DNA from: Lysobacterales bacterium
Lineage (GTDB): Bacteria; Pseudomonadota; Gammaproteobacteria; Xanthomonadales; SZUA-36
DNA: 19,374 nt
Direction of reading: 5' to 3'
Assembly: GCA_026196445.1 (NCBI GenBank)
Contig: JAPHTE010000050.1
Location: forward strand, 1 to 19,374
The notes under the pieces were generated by a model. It did no database searches. It was not told the DNA's origin and saw nothing but the letters and a program-made list of their open reading frames with translations. This document shows positions 8,448-16,265 of the stretch, piece by piece. A program made the translations under genes and the position numbers. How positions within the stretch are numbered: the first letter of the stretch is position 1; every line of letters starts with the position of its first letter.

Positions 8448-8494
8448 TTTCGCGAAAGACGCGATTATAGGCGAATTTGCACGCAGTACTTCAA
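8448..8494 (-). promoter_or_regulatory. Candidate pyk promoter with TTTCGCGAAA palindrome
   Basis: On the minus strand a consensus TATAAT (8464-8469) is preceded by TTGAAG (8489-8494) with a long 19-bp spacer. The expected transcription start falls near 8457, inside the perfect palindrome TTTCGCGAAA (8448-8457), leaving a leader of about 28 nt. The -10 box is strong; the -35 and the operator role of the palindrome are inferred. Confidence 0.5.
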
Positions 8495-8499
8495 TCATA

Positions 8500-9182
8500 G
8501 CTGACCAGCGCCACGGAAACATGACCCTTGCCGTGCGGCGGCGCGGCTACCCGGGGCGAGAAAAATACCAATTGGGAGGGCGGATGGCGTGTTCCCGCCT
8601 ATGTTCGTTGGCCAGGCAAAATCAAGGCTGGTTCCTACACCAATGAAATTGTTCACCACATGGATTGGCTGCCGACCTTCCTGGCCGCCGCCGGCAAGGA
8701 CGATATCAAGGAAGACCTGCTCGATGGCTACACATCAAGCGCTCTGGGGCGCGACTACAGGATTCACCTCGATGGATACAACATACTGCCGCTGTTGACC
8801 GGTGAATCAGATAAATCCGGCCGTAACGAAATTTTCTATTTTTCAGACGACGGCGATCTAACCGCATTGCGTTACCAGGACTGGAAACTGATTTTCATGG
8901 AGCAACGCGTCGAGGGTACTTTGCGAGCGTGGGCGGAACCCTTCGTTCCACTGCGCGTACCGCTGATTTTCAACCTGCGCCGCGACCCCTTCGAGCGCGC
9001 GCAAAAGACTTCCAACACGTATTACGACTGGCTCCTCGACCGGGCCTATCTGTTGGTTCCGGCGCAAACATACGTGGGTCAGTTCCTCGGCACGTTCAAG
9101 GATTACCCGCCGCCAGAAAGCGGCGAGTTTCTCCCTGGAAAAGGCCATGGAAAAACTCATTGAGGGCGGGGGTTCTTCATAA
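8500..9182 (+). pseudogene. Remnant of an arylsulfatase gene (C-terminal part only, frameshifted)
   Basis: From about 8540 the reading frame matches the last 200 residues of the full-length sulfatase downstream. Shared landmarks are GEKxTxWEGGxRVP, VRWPG, DWxPTxLAAAG, HLDGYN, RNEIFYF, RYxDWK, DPFE and VPAQxYVxQFL, with roughly half the residues identical by eye. Fainter similarity continues upstream to about 8500 but is broken by a TGA and frame changes. The first ~290 residues are absent, including the formylglycine cysteine and metal-binding Asp residues, so no sulfatase activity is possible. Near 9107-9116, in CCGCCGCC, the frame shifts. The current frame stops at 9161-9163, while the next frame reads KAASFSLEKAMEKL, a typical sulfatase ending, to a TAA at 9180-9182. 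A TTG at 8528 could start a 211-codon ORF, but there is no good ribosome binding site. Confidence 0.8.
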
Positions 9183-9220
9183 CTTGCTCAGAGTCTAGCT
9201 AACCATTGCTGCACCAAAAA

Positions 9221-9250
9221 CGGCGGAATGAAAATTCCGCCGATTTTTTT
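9221..9250 (+). terminator. Intrinsic terminator after the sulfatase remnant
   Basis: A 9-bp perfect stem (CGGCGGAAT / ATTCCGCCG) with a GAAA tetraloop is followed by seven T residues at 9244-9250. It lies 38 nt after the original stop of the decayed sulfatase gene, so the remnant has kept its terminator. Confidence 0.9.
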
Positions 9251-9278
9251 GTGTTAACATTTGGAGAATCTGCATTCA

Positions 9279-9314
9279 CAGACACCAAACTTTTTTTGTA
9301 CTACACTTCGAAGT
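9279..9314 (+). promoter_or_regulatory. Candidate sulfatase promoter overlapped by palindrome ACTTCGAAGT
   Basis: CAGACA (9279-9284) and TACACT (9302-9307) are spaced by 17 bp, which is plausible but not close to consensus. A perfect 10-bp palindrome, ACTTCGAAGT (9305-9314), covers the end of the -10 box and the expected start site, a position suited to a repressor. The sulfatase ATG follows at 9355. Confidence 0.35.
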
Positions 9315-9354
9315 CCACATGGAAAAACTTCCCATTCAATCTTTTGGAGGACAT

Positions 9355-10881
9355 ATGTTTCGAACCAGCACCATAATGACTTGGTCCCTGGGTTTATTGG
9401 CGCTCACCATGAGTATGACATCGCTGGCTGCCGACAAACCCAACATACTCGTCATCTGGGGCGATGACGTTGGCATGTACAACATCAGCGCCTACCACCG
9501 TGGCATGATGGGCGGATCCACGCCCAATCTTGACCGTATCGCCGACGAAGGCGCACTCTTTACCGACGCCTATTCACAACAAAGCTGCACCGCCGGGCGT
9601 GCGTCGTTCATCCTTGGCCAGCACCCATTCCGTACCGGACTCCTGACAATCGGCATGCCGGGCGCCAAGGAAGGTATTTTGGACAAGGATCCGACCATTG
9701 CAGAGTTGCTGAAGGACCACGGCTATGTCTCCGGGCAATTCGGCAAGAACCACCTGGGTGACCGCGATGAGCACCTGCCCACCGCACACGGCTTTGATGA
9801 ATTTTTCGGTAACCTCTATCACCTCAACGCGGAAGAGGAACCGGAAAGCGAGTTCTATCCGAAAGATCCGGAGTTTCACAAGAAGTTTGGCCCTCGCGGT
9901 GTGCTTCGCGCCACTTCTGACGGCAAAATCGAAGACACCGGCCCCCTGACCAAGAAACGCATGGAGACTGCTGACACCGAGTTCCTGAATGCCAGCCTGG
10001 ACTTTATCGACAGGGCTCACAAAGCGGATAAACCTTTCTTCGTTTGGCACAATTCCACCCGCATGCACGTGTGGACGCACCTGAGCGACAAGTACAAGGG
10101 CAAGTCCGGATACGGCCTGTATGCTGACGGGATGATGGAACTTGACGACGGCGTCGGCGCACTGCTGGACAAGCTGGACGAACTCGGCATTGCCGACAAC
10201 ACGATTGTTATTTTCAGCACCGACAACGGCGCTGAAAAATTTACCTGGCCGGACGGCGGAACCATACCCTTCCGTGGGGAAAAGGGAACCACCTGGGAAG
10301 GCGGTTTCAGGGTGCCCATGATGGTCAGGTGGCCCGGAACCGTTGAGCCTGGAACAGTCATCAACGATATTTTCTCTCAGGAAGACTGGATGCCGACCCT
10401 GCTGGCGGCTGCAGGTGAACCCGACGTCAAGGAAAAACTGTTGAAAGGCCACCGTGCCGCAGGCAAAGATTTCAAGGTGCATCTCGATGGTTATAACCAG
10501 ACCGATTTGCTGGCTGGCAAGGGTCCGGGCAAGCGCAATGAAATCTTCTATTTCGATGCGGCCGGCAATCTGAATGCCGTGAGGTACAAGGACTGGAAAG
10601 CACATTTCACCATCATGGAAGGCTCCATCAACGAGGCTTACCGCAAGACACCGAGCTGGCCGCTGATCGTCAACCTGCGCATGGACCCGTTCGAGGTCGG
10701 TCCGGATTCAGCGATGTATGTCCGCGACTTCTATGCGGACACCATGTGGCTATTCGTCCCTGCCCAGGCCTACGTGGCGCAGTTCCTCGAGACATTCAGG
10801 GAGTTCCCGCCAACAGCCGGCGGCTCACTGAGTATCGATGCCGTGATGAACAAAATGAAGGCTGCGGCGAGCCGCCAATAA
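9355..10881 (+). CDS. Exported arylsulfatase-type sulfatase (formylglycine-dependent)
   Basis: This 508-residue hydrolase removes sulfate esters in the periplasm or outside the cell; the substrate cannot be read from sequence. The start at 9355 is chosen because TTGGAGGACAT precedes it and it opens a signal peptide (residues 1-25, ending MTSLA). An in-frame ATG at 9319 would put 12 extra residues in front and has no ribosome binding site. Metal ligands Asp37-Asp38 lie in IWGDDVG. The cysteine to be converted to formylglycine is Cys78 in SCTAGRAS (C-x-A-x-R type). Lys131 and His133 are in FGKNHLGD, and Asp290-Asn291 in STDNG. Maturation needs a formylglycine-generating enzyme, which is not in this window. 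It has its own candidate promoter and a terminator, and its C-terminal 200 residues are paralogous to the remnant just upstream. Confidence 0.93.
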   Translation: MFRTSTIMTWSLGLLALTMSMTSLAADKPNILVIWGDDVGMYNISAYHRGMMGGSTPNLDRIADEGALFTDAYSQQSCTAGRASFILGQHPFRTGLLTIGMPGAKEGILDKDPTIAELLKDHGYVSGQFGKNHLGDRDEHLPTAHGFDEFFGNLYHLNAEEEPESEFYPKDPEFHKKFGPRGVLRATSDGKIEDTGPLTKKRMETADTEFLNASLDFIDRAHKADKPFFVWHNSTRMHVWTHLSDKYKGKSGYGLYADGMMELDDGVGALLDKLDELGIADNTIVIFSTDNGAEKFTWPDGGTIPFRGEKGTTWEGGFRVPMMVRWPGTVEPGTVINDIFSQEDWMPTLLAAAGEPDVKEKLLKGHRAAGKDFKVHLDGYNQTDLLAGKGPGKRNEIFYFDAAGNLNAVRYKDWKAHFTIMEGSINEAYRKTPSWPLIVNLRMDPFEVGPDSAMYVRDFYADTMWLFVPAQAYVAQFLETFREFPPTAGGSLSIDAVMNKMKAAASRQ

Positions 10882-10906
10882 CCTGTTTGGCATTTTTTAT
10901 ACGGAG

Positions 10907-10933
10907 GCGGGAGAGCAATCTCCCGCTTTTTTT
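10907..10933 (+). terminator. Intrinsic terminator of the sulfatase gene
   Basis: The 8-bp perfect stem GCGGGAGA / TCTCCCGC with a GCAA tetraloop is followed by seven T residues at 10927-10933. It lies 25 nt after the sulfatase stop. The T-tract runs directly into the candidate -35 box of the next operon. Confidence 0.92.
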
Positions 10934-10960
10934 ACAAAATTCACAGCGATAATTTATAGT
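10931..10960 (+). promoter_or_regulatory. Candidate promoter of the MoxR/Bat operon
   Basis: TTTACA (10931-10936) and TATAGT (10955-10960) are spaced by 18 bp. Transcription would begin near 10967, leaving a leader of about 58 nt before the moxR ATG. The -35 box shares three bases with the preceding terminator's T-tract. Confidence 0.5.
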
Positions 10961-11024
10961 ACCCGCATGATTCTCTGTAACACCCGCCCAAACTACTCCA
11001 TTCAATTTTGACAGGTTTTTGTTC

Positions 11025-11993
11025 ATGAACACACTTGAGTCAGTCCGCACGCTACAGTCCCGCATGGGCCAGTCCATCATCGGCCAGGAACCGGTCATCG
11101 AACAGCTGATCATCGGCCTGCTGGCAAATGGCAATATCCTGATGGAAGGACTGCCAGGCCTGGCCAAAACCCGTGCCGTCAAGAGCATGGCAAAAAACAT
11201 GGACGCGGAGTTTTCACGAATTCAGTTTACACCCGACCTGCTTCCTTCGGATATTACCGGCAGCGAAGTGTTGTATACCGAATCCGGTCAACCGAGCTTC
11301 CGGTTTGAAGCAGGACCGATTTTTGCCAACATCGTGTTGGCCGACGAAATCAACCGGGCGCCCGCCAAAGTACAGGCAGCGCTGTTAGAGGCGATGGAAG
11401 AACGCCAGGTGACGGTGGCTGGCACGACCCACAAAATGCCCGGGTTGTTCATCGTCATGGCAACCCAGAACCCGATCGAACAGGAGGGCACCTACCCGTT
11501 GCCAGAAGCGCAAATGGACCGTTTCCTCCTGCATGTGTACATCGATTATGGAACCGAGGATGCCGAGGCCCAGGTGATCAGGCTGGTACGCGGTGAAGAA
11601 AGTGCTGCCGAACCAGCAGGTACCGACGGCCCCGTGCTGCAACAGGTCATTTTTGATGCCCGCAAGGAAATCAACCAGATCGGCGTAGCCGAGACCATCG
11701 AAAAATATATCGTTGACCTGATCTTCGCCACCCGTTACCCCGAGCGTTATGGCGAGCAACTCAGATCATGGTTACGTGTTGGCGCGAGTCCGCGCGGTGC
11801 GATCGGCCTTGACAAATGCGCCCGGGTGCATGCCTGGCTCAATGGCCGGCAACAGGTCCTGCCCGACGATGTGCGGGCCGTCGTCCACAGTGTATTGCGC
11901 CATCGCCTGACCTTGAGCTATGAGGCCAACGCGGAAGGAGTTTCTGCAAACGACATCATCGACACCATCCTTGAACAAGTGGCAGTGGGGTAG
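11025..11993 (+). CDS. MoxR-family AAA+ ATPase
   Basis: This 322-residue cytoplasmic ATPase belongs to the MoxR group, chaperone-like AAA+ proteins usually encoded with VWA-domain partners. Walker A is GLPGLAKT (residues 42-49; the family form is GxPGxAKT). Walker B is LADEINRA with Asp107 and Glu108. ATQNPIEQEGTYPLPEAQMDRF carries sensor 1 and the arginine-finger region, and the C-terminal lid has GASPRGAI. The ATG at 11025 is preferred over an in-frame TTG at 11019 because AGG at 11013-11015 sits 9 nt before the ATG. It is the first gene of an eight-gene operon and ends 8 nt before the phosphatase gene. By analogy with MoxR/VWA pairs such as RavA-ViaA it should act on the DUF58 and VWA proteins encoded downstream. 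Confidence 0.94.
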   Translation: MNTLESVRTLQSRMGQSIIGQEPVIEQLIIGLLANGNILMEGLPGLAKTRAVKSMAKNMDAEFSRIQFTPDLLPSDITGSEVLYTESGQPSFRFEAGPIFANIVLADEINRAPAKVQAALLEAMEERQVTVAGTTHKMPGLFIVMATQNPIEQEGTYPLPEAQMDRFLLHVYIDYGTEDAEAQVIRLVRGEESAAEPAGTDGPVLQQVIFDARKEINQIGVAETIEKYIVDLIFATRYPERYGEQLRSWLRVGASPRGAIGLDKCARVHAWLNGRQQVLPDDVRAVVHSVLRHRLTLSYEANAEGVSANDIIDTILEQVAVG

Positions 11994-12001
11994 GACATAC
12001 A

Positions 12002-13720
12002 ATGAAAAAGTTGTTGACTAATAGCGTGGCGAAACTCCTGCCGGTATTGTTTTTGGCAGTGCTTCCATTGCCTTCATGGGGGGCAACAACAGATACGCCG
12101 CCACCCAGGCTAATCCTTCAGATCACAGTGGACCAACTGCGCGGTGATATGCCCACCCGTTACGCAGACCGCTTTGGAGATGGCGGATTCCGGTACCTGA
12201 TCGAAAACGGCGTCCACTACACCAGCGCGCACTACCAGCATGCGAATACCGAAACCATTGTCGGCCACGCGTCTCTGGCCACCGGGGCGCTGCCGTCCAT
12301 GCACGGCATGGTCGCCAACGTCTGGTTTGACCACGGGTTACAACGCCTGGTGTACAACATCGAAGACCCGGATTACACATTGCTCACCGCCAACGCCGGA
12401 GTTGACAAGGCGACGGAGATCGATCCGACCCAAAAAGCTGCCGGCGTTACCGGCCGATCTCCGAATGCCATCCTCGTTTCCACGCTCGGTGACGAAATGG
12501 CCATTCACTTCGGAGGCAAGGCGAAAATTTTTGGTGTTTCAGTCAAGGACCGCAGCGCAGTGGCCATGGCCGGACATGCTGGCAAGGCGTTCTGGTTTTC
12601 AAAATCGAGCGGCGAATTTGTCACCAGCAACTACTATTACGATGAATACCCCGACTGGGTGACGCGATGGAACCAGGCAGACCATGTGTCAGCTTACGCA
12701 GGCCGGTCATGGAACTTGCTGCACGAAAAATCGAGCTATCTCTTTGGTGATAGCGACGACCGTCCGTGGGAAACCGATTTCCCCGGTTTTGGGCGGACTT
12801 TCCCACATGCCTTCGGCGCGGCGGACGACAAGTATTTCACCACGCGCCTGACACTCAGTCCCGCCGGTGACAGGTTGACCTTGAATTTTGCCCGGGAATT
12901 GATTCGCCAGGAAAAACTCGGGCAGGATGCCGTGCCCGATTACCTGTCGGTCAGTTTTTCTGCAACGGATTACGTGGGCCACCTGTTCGGTGCGTCAAGC
13001 CTTGAAGCGGAAGACAACATCCTGCAACTGGACCGGACACTGGCAGAATTGTTCGCATTTATCGAACAGGAAATTGGCCTTGAAAATACAATGATCGTGC
13101 TATCGGCTGATCATGGTGGCCCGGAATCACCGGGTTACCTCAATTCGCTGGGTATTCGCAACGCCCAGTACTTCGACACAGAGAATCTCGACCGTGAACC
13201 TGCGATAGCACGGCTCAAACAGAAGTTCGGGATCGGTAAAGAACTGATAACCATGTATTCCCATCCCTATGTCTATCTCAACCGGGAACTGATCCGGGAA
13301 AAGGGCCTGGACCAGGCGGCGGTTGAACAGGCGGTCGCAGAAGAACTGGCGGAATTCGGGGGCATCTCCGTTGCAGTACCCAGTTCTGCACTGGCCGAAA
13401 ATCGCCAGCCAGACACCTTGCTGATGCGTTCAGTACTGAACAACTACAATGCCAAGCGTTCAGGCGATATATTCGTAGTCTTTGAACCGAATGTATTCAT
13501 CAATGATTTTGACGGCCTGGTTGTAGCGGCTACTCACGGTTCACCATGGCGTTACGATACCCATGTGCCGATTTTCTTTGCCGGGCCGAGGATCGGTAAA
13601 AAGACGATCCACCGCACCGTGGCACCCTACGATATCGCCCCGACACTGGCAGCCAGCCTGCGCATGAAGCCGCCTTCCGGGGCATTCGGGCAGCCCCTGG
13701 TGGAAGTGCTCAGCAACTGA
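12002..13720 (+). CDS. PafA-type secreted alkaline phosphatase (alkaline phosphatase superfamily)
   Basis: This 572-residue protein has a signal peptide (residues 1-28, ending PSWGA). It carries a complete set of active-site residues by comparison with Elizabethkingia PafA: Asp44 in TVDQLRGD, nucleophile Thr85 in NTETIVGHAS, Asn106 in ANVWFD, Lys182-x-Arg184 in VKDRS, Asp323 and His327 in TDYVGH, Asp370-His371 in SADHGG, and His512 in THGSPWRYDTH. The spacings Asp44-Thr85 (41) and Thr85-Asn106 (21) equal those I recall for PafA Asp38-Thr79-Asn100. It should therefore be a two-zinc periplasmic phosphate monoesterase. The Lys/Arg pair favours monoesters over diesters. TAGGACATACAATG gives a usable ribosome binding site. 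It lies 8 nt after moxR and 11 nt before the DUF58 gene, so it is embedded in the Bat operon, where it is not a standard member. Confidence 0.9.
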   Translation: MKKLLTNSVAKLLPVLFLAVLPLPSWGATTDTPPPRLILQITVDQLRGDMPTRYADRFGDGGFRYLIENGVHYTSAHYQHANTETIVGHASLATGALPSMHGMVANVWFDHGLQRLVYNIEDPDYTLLTANAGVDKATEIDPTQKAAGVTGRSPNAILVSTLGDEMAIHFGGKAKIFGVSVKDRSAVAMAGHAGKAFWFSKSSGEFVTSNYYYDEYPDWVTRWNQADHVSAYAGRSWNLLHEKSSYLFGDSDDRPWETDFPGFGRTFPHAFGAADDKYFTTRLTLSPAGDRLTLNFARELIRQEKLGQDAVPDYLSVSFSATDYVGHLFGASSLEAEDNILQLDRTLAELFAFIEQEIGLENTMIVLSADHGGPESPGYLNSLGIRNAQYFDTENLDREPAIARLKQKFGIGKELITMYSHPYVYLNRELIREKGLDQAAVEQAVAEELAEFGGISVAVPSSALAENRQPDTLLMRSVLNNYNAKRSGDIFVVFEPNVFINDFDGLVVAATHGSPWRYDTHVPIFFAGPRIGKKTIHRTVAPYDIAPTLAASLRMKPPSGAFGQPLVEVLSN

Positions 13721-13731
13721 TACTGACTTCC

Positions 13732-14706
13732 GTGCAATACACAGCGGTCACAAGGAAACCTGAAAGAGCCAACAGTGCAGCCGACGTCTATGCGGACCTG
13801 GATGAGCTGATCAGGTTGCAATTCATGGCCTCAGGGTTCAGCTTTTTGCCCCGACAGCCAATTCACAGCGTCCTGAGTGGCCGCCACGCATCGAAACTGA
13901 GGGGGCGCGGGCTCAATTTCGAGGAACTGCGCAATTACCTTCCGGGCGATGACACCCGCAACATCGACTGGAAAGTCACCGCACGGACCCGCGACCCGCA
14001 CGTTCGTGTTTATACCGAGGAAAAGGATCGCACGGTCTGGCTGCTCATCGACCAACGGGTCAACATGTTTTTCGGCAGCCAGGAACGAATGAAATCCGTG
14101 ACAGCCGCCGAAGTGGCGGCCATATCGGCGTGGCGGGTGCTCAGTACCGGCGACCGGGTTGGTGCGCTGGTGTTCAACGACACGGACATAGCTGTGGTCC
14201 CGCCCCACCGCAGTCGCGAACGGGTTATGCAAATCCTGCAGCAGGTAGTGGCCAAGAACCATGCTCTGAACAGCGATCCCGGTTTGCAGCCAGACCCCGG
14301 AAAATTGAACGAAGTATTGCGCAAGGCCAGCTTGCTGGCCCGCCATGACTGCCTGGTCTGTTTGATCACCGACGGCAGTGGCATTGACCCGGAAACACGC
14401 AAACACATCACGCGATTGTCAGAACACAACGACGTGTTGACAGCGTTCATTTACGACCCGTTGGAGAAAGAAATACCCGATGCCGGCCGTTTGAGGTTCG
14501 CAGATGCAGGCGGCCAGCTTGAGGCCGATACCTCAAGCAGCAAACTGCGTGCAGATTACAAAAGTGAGTTTGAACAAAGGCTGGAACGCATACAGTCGGC
14601 CTCGCGGCGTTTTTCAATTCCGGTTTTGCCGTTAAATACAATCCTGCCGGTTCCGGAACAAATCCGCGCCGCCCTGGGACATCACCAGGGTACAAAACGA
14701 GGCTGA
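13732..14706 (+). CDS. DUF58 domain protein (Bat operon)
   Basis: This 324-residue protein shows the DUF58 signature: GRHASKLRGRGLNFEELRNY, then LPGDDTRNIDWKVTART with a conserved Asp/Trp pair, then a VWA-like fold with WLLIDQRVNMFFGS and DRVGALVFND. No signal peptide or membrane segment is seen, so it is probably cytoplasmic and a likely direct partner of the MoxR ATPase. Residues of a canonical DxSxS metal site are not present (DQRVN), which is usual for DUF58. The start is GTG at 13732, 11 nt after the phosphatase stop. No good Shine-Dalgarno is visible, and no better in-frame start exists before the conserved region. Its end is 10 nt before the DUF4381 gene. Confidence 0.9.
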   Translation: MQYTAVTRKPERANSAADVYADLDELIRLQFMASGFSFLPRQPIHSVLSGRHASKLRGRGLNFEELRNYLPGDDTRNIDWKVTARTRDPHVRVYTEEKDRTVWLLIDQRVNMFFGSQERMKSVTAAEVAAISAWRVLSTGDRVGALVFNDTDIAVVPPHRSRERVMQILQQVVAKNHALNSDPGLQPDPGKLNEVLRKASLLARHDCLVCLITDGSGIDPETRKHITRLSEHNDVLTAFIYDPLEKEIPDAGRLRFADAGGQLEADTSSSKLRADYKSEFEQRLERIQSASRRFSIPVLPLNTILPVPEQIRAALGHHQGTKRG

Positions 14707-14716
14707 GTGCGTCTGA

Positions 14717-15244
14717 ATGAAATCCCCGGATCCCGCCAGCCTGCAAAACCTCAACGATATCGTATTGCCTGCGCAGGTGAACTGGTGGCCGTTGGCCACC
14801 GGGTGGTATTTCTTGTTTGCCCTTGCACTGATCGTATTGGCGTGGTTCGGCTACCGGTCAATAAAGCGCTGGTCGAGTAACCGTTATCGGCGCGCTGCCC
14901 TGGAAGCATTTCACCGGCTCGAGCGGGACATGCACGACGATGCCAGGCGGGGCGATGGCCTCAGGCAAATTCCTGTCCTGATCAAGCGCACCGCGCTTTC
15001 AGTTTACCCGCGCAAGCAGGTTGCCTCACTGGCGGGTGCAGGCTGGCATCAATTTCTGAACTCGAAGACAAAAAAACCATTATTTACAGAACCTGTAGCT
15101 GAGATCCTCGACCGGGTTTCCTACTCTGCGGGTGATTTGAATGAAATCAGCCCGCAGGCGGCAGCAACTCTGCTGGAAGCCACCCATCACTGGCTGAAAA
15201 ACCACCGCGCAGCTTCCAGGCCGCAGGGCCCAAGGGAGACATGA
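14717..15244 (+). CDS. DUF4381 domain membrane protein
   Basis: This 175-residue protein has the DUF4381 opening LQNLNDIVLPAQVNWWPLATGW. One transmembrane helix follows at about residues 26-48 and then a basic, helical cytoplasmic-type domain (YRRAALEAFHRLERDMHDD, IPVLIKRTALSVYPRKQVASL, GAGWHQFLN). DUF4381 proteins occur almost only in MoxR/Bat operons between the DUF58 and first VWA genes, as here; their biochemical role is not known. An in-frame TGA at 14714 fixes ATG 14717 as the earliest start. The GAGG at 14699 is rather distant, so translation may be coupled to the preceding gene. It ends 4 nt before the BatA-like gene. Confidence 0.88.
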   Translation: MKSPDPASLQNLNDIVLPAQVNWWPLATGWYFLFALALIVLAWFGYRSIKRWSSNRYRRAALEAFHRLERDMHDDARRGDGLRQIPVLIKRTALSVYPRKQVASLAGAGWHQFLNSKTKKPLFTEPVAEILDRVSYSAGDLNEISPQAAATLLEATHHWLKNHRAASRPQGPRET

Positions 15245-15248
15245 CGCC

Positions 15249-16265
15249 ATGCTGGGCTTTGCACATACATGGCTGTTAGTCCTGCTGCCGCTGCCCTGGT
15301 TGGCCAGGAGTCTGCTACCGCCACACCAGGAAGCCAGGACAGCGGTCCGGGTTCCCTTTCTAAGACGCCTGTCACAATTGACCGGCCAGGCTCCCGGCAA
15401 CCGTCTCGCGATGGCCAAACGGCCCTTGTCGCAGTGGTTGATGCTGGTTCTTGCATGGATTCTCCTGGTTACCGCCATCGCACGTCCGCAGCGGCTTGAA
15501 GAGCCAATCATCAAGGAATTGCCGATGCGGGACCTGTTGGTCGCCGTTGACCTGTCCGGTTCGATGGAAACGATGGATTTCACCGATGCCGAAGGAACCA
15601 TCGTTGACCGGCTATCGGCTGTGAAACAGGTTTTGGACAGCTTTTTTACCCACCGTGATGGTGACAGGGTAGGGTTGATATTGTTTGGTTCAGCAGCTTT
15701 CGTGCAGGTGCCTTTCACCGATGACCTGGATGTCGTCAGGGAATTGCTGGACGAAGCCCAAATTGGAATGCTGGGTCCAAAAACCATGCTGGGTGACGCC
15801 ATGGGCCTGGCGATCAGCCAATTCGAGCGTAGCAAAGTCGATGAACGCGTACTGATCGTACTGACGGATGGCAACGATACCGGCAGCCTTGTACCGCCCG
15901 AAAGGGCGGCAGAGATCGCTCGCGACAACGCTGTGGTCGTGCACACGATCGCAATCGGCGATCCGGCCGCGGTGGGTGAACAGGCGCTGGACGAGAAAAC
16001 TCTTGGAAAGATAGCCAGCACGACCGGTGGCGGTTATTTCCATGCTCACGACCGGGTTGAATTGGAGTCCATTTATGACCACCTCGACGAAATCAATCCT
16101 CGCCAGGTCGAAACCCAGAGTTATCGGCCGCTAACGGAACTCTATCACTGGCCCCTGGCTGCCGGGATGTTACTGACCCTGCTGTACTTCCTGGTGCTGG
16201 AGCTTCGTTTGCGCTATTTGAGCTGGCGTCTGAACAGTCCTGACACGCCGGAACTGACAGGCTGA
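15249..16265 (+). CDS. batA: BatA-like VWA-domain membrane protein with intact MIDAS
   Basis: This 338-residue protein has hydrophobic segments at about residues 5-23 and 60-77, a VWA domain at about 95-285, and a C-terminal membrane helix at about 305-325. All metal-ion-dependent adhesion site residues are present: Asp101-x-Ser103-x-Ser105 in VDLSGSM, Thr179 in GPKTMLGD and Asp207 in LTDGND. It should therefore bind a divalent metal and a protein ligand. The domain order matches BatA of Bacteroides-type aerotolerance operons, with the VWA domain expected on the periplasmic side. The ribosome binding site GGGAGA at 15234-15239 precedes ATG 15249; an ATG at 15241 is in another frame. Its TGA overlaps the next ATG by one base (TGATG), so translation is coupled. 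Confidence 0.92.
   Translation: MLGFAHTWLLVLLPLPWLARSLLPPHQEARTAVRVPFLRRLSQLTGQAPGNRLAMAKRPLSQWLMLVLAWILLVTAIARPQRLEEPIIKELPMRDLLVAVDLSGSMETMDFTDAEGTIVDRLSAVKQVLDSFFTHRDGDRVGLILFGSAAFVQVPFTDDLDVVRELLDEAQIGMLGPKTMLGDAMGLAISQFERSKVDERVLIVLTDGNDTGSLVPPERAAEIARDNAVVVHTIAIGDPAAVGEQALDEKTLGKIASTTGGGYFHAHDRVELESIYDHLDEINPRQVETQSYRPLTELYHWPLAAGMLLTLLYFLVLELRLRYLSWRLNSPDTPELTG

Noticed and set aside
8119..8646. Plus-strand open frame spanning the pyk start and the remnant
   Set aside because: Its first half is antisense to pyk and its second half is in a different frame from the sulfatase homology.
9146..9329. 12-nt direct repeat CATGGAAAAACT at 9146-9157 and 9318-9329
   Set aside because: Too short to show duplication or an attachment site; no element boundaries or flanking similarity are visible.
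9319..9354. Upstream ATG that would extend the sulfatase by 12 residues
   Set aside because: It lacks a ribosome binding site and would bury the signal peptide start; ATG 9355 has GGAGG at proper spacing.
9574..10605. Long minus-strand open frame of 343 codons opposite the sulfatase
   Set aside because: It is antisense to a sulfatase with clear active-site motifs, has no recognisable domain, and its composition fits a codon-bias shadow.
15080..16021. Minus-strand open frame of 313 codons opposite DUF4381 and batA
   Set aside because: Serine/arginine-rich low-complexity translation typical of an antisense shadow; batA with an intact metal site is the real gene.
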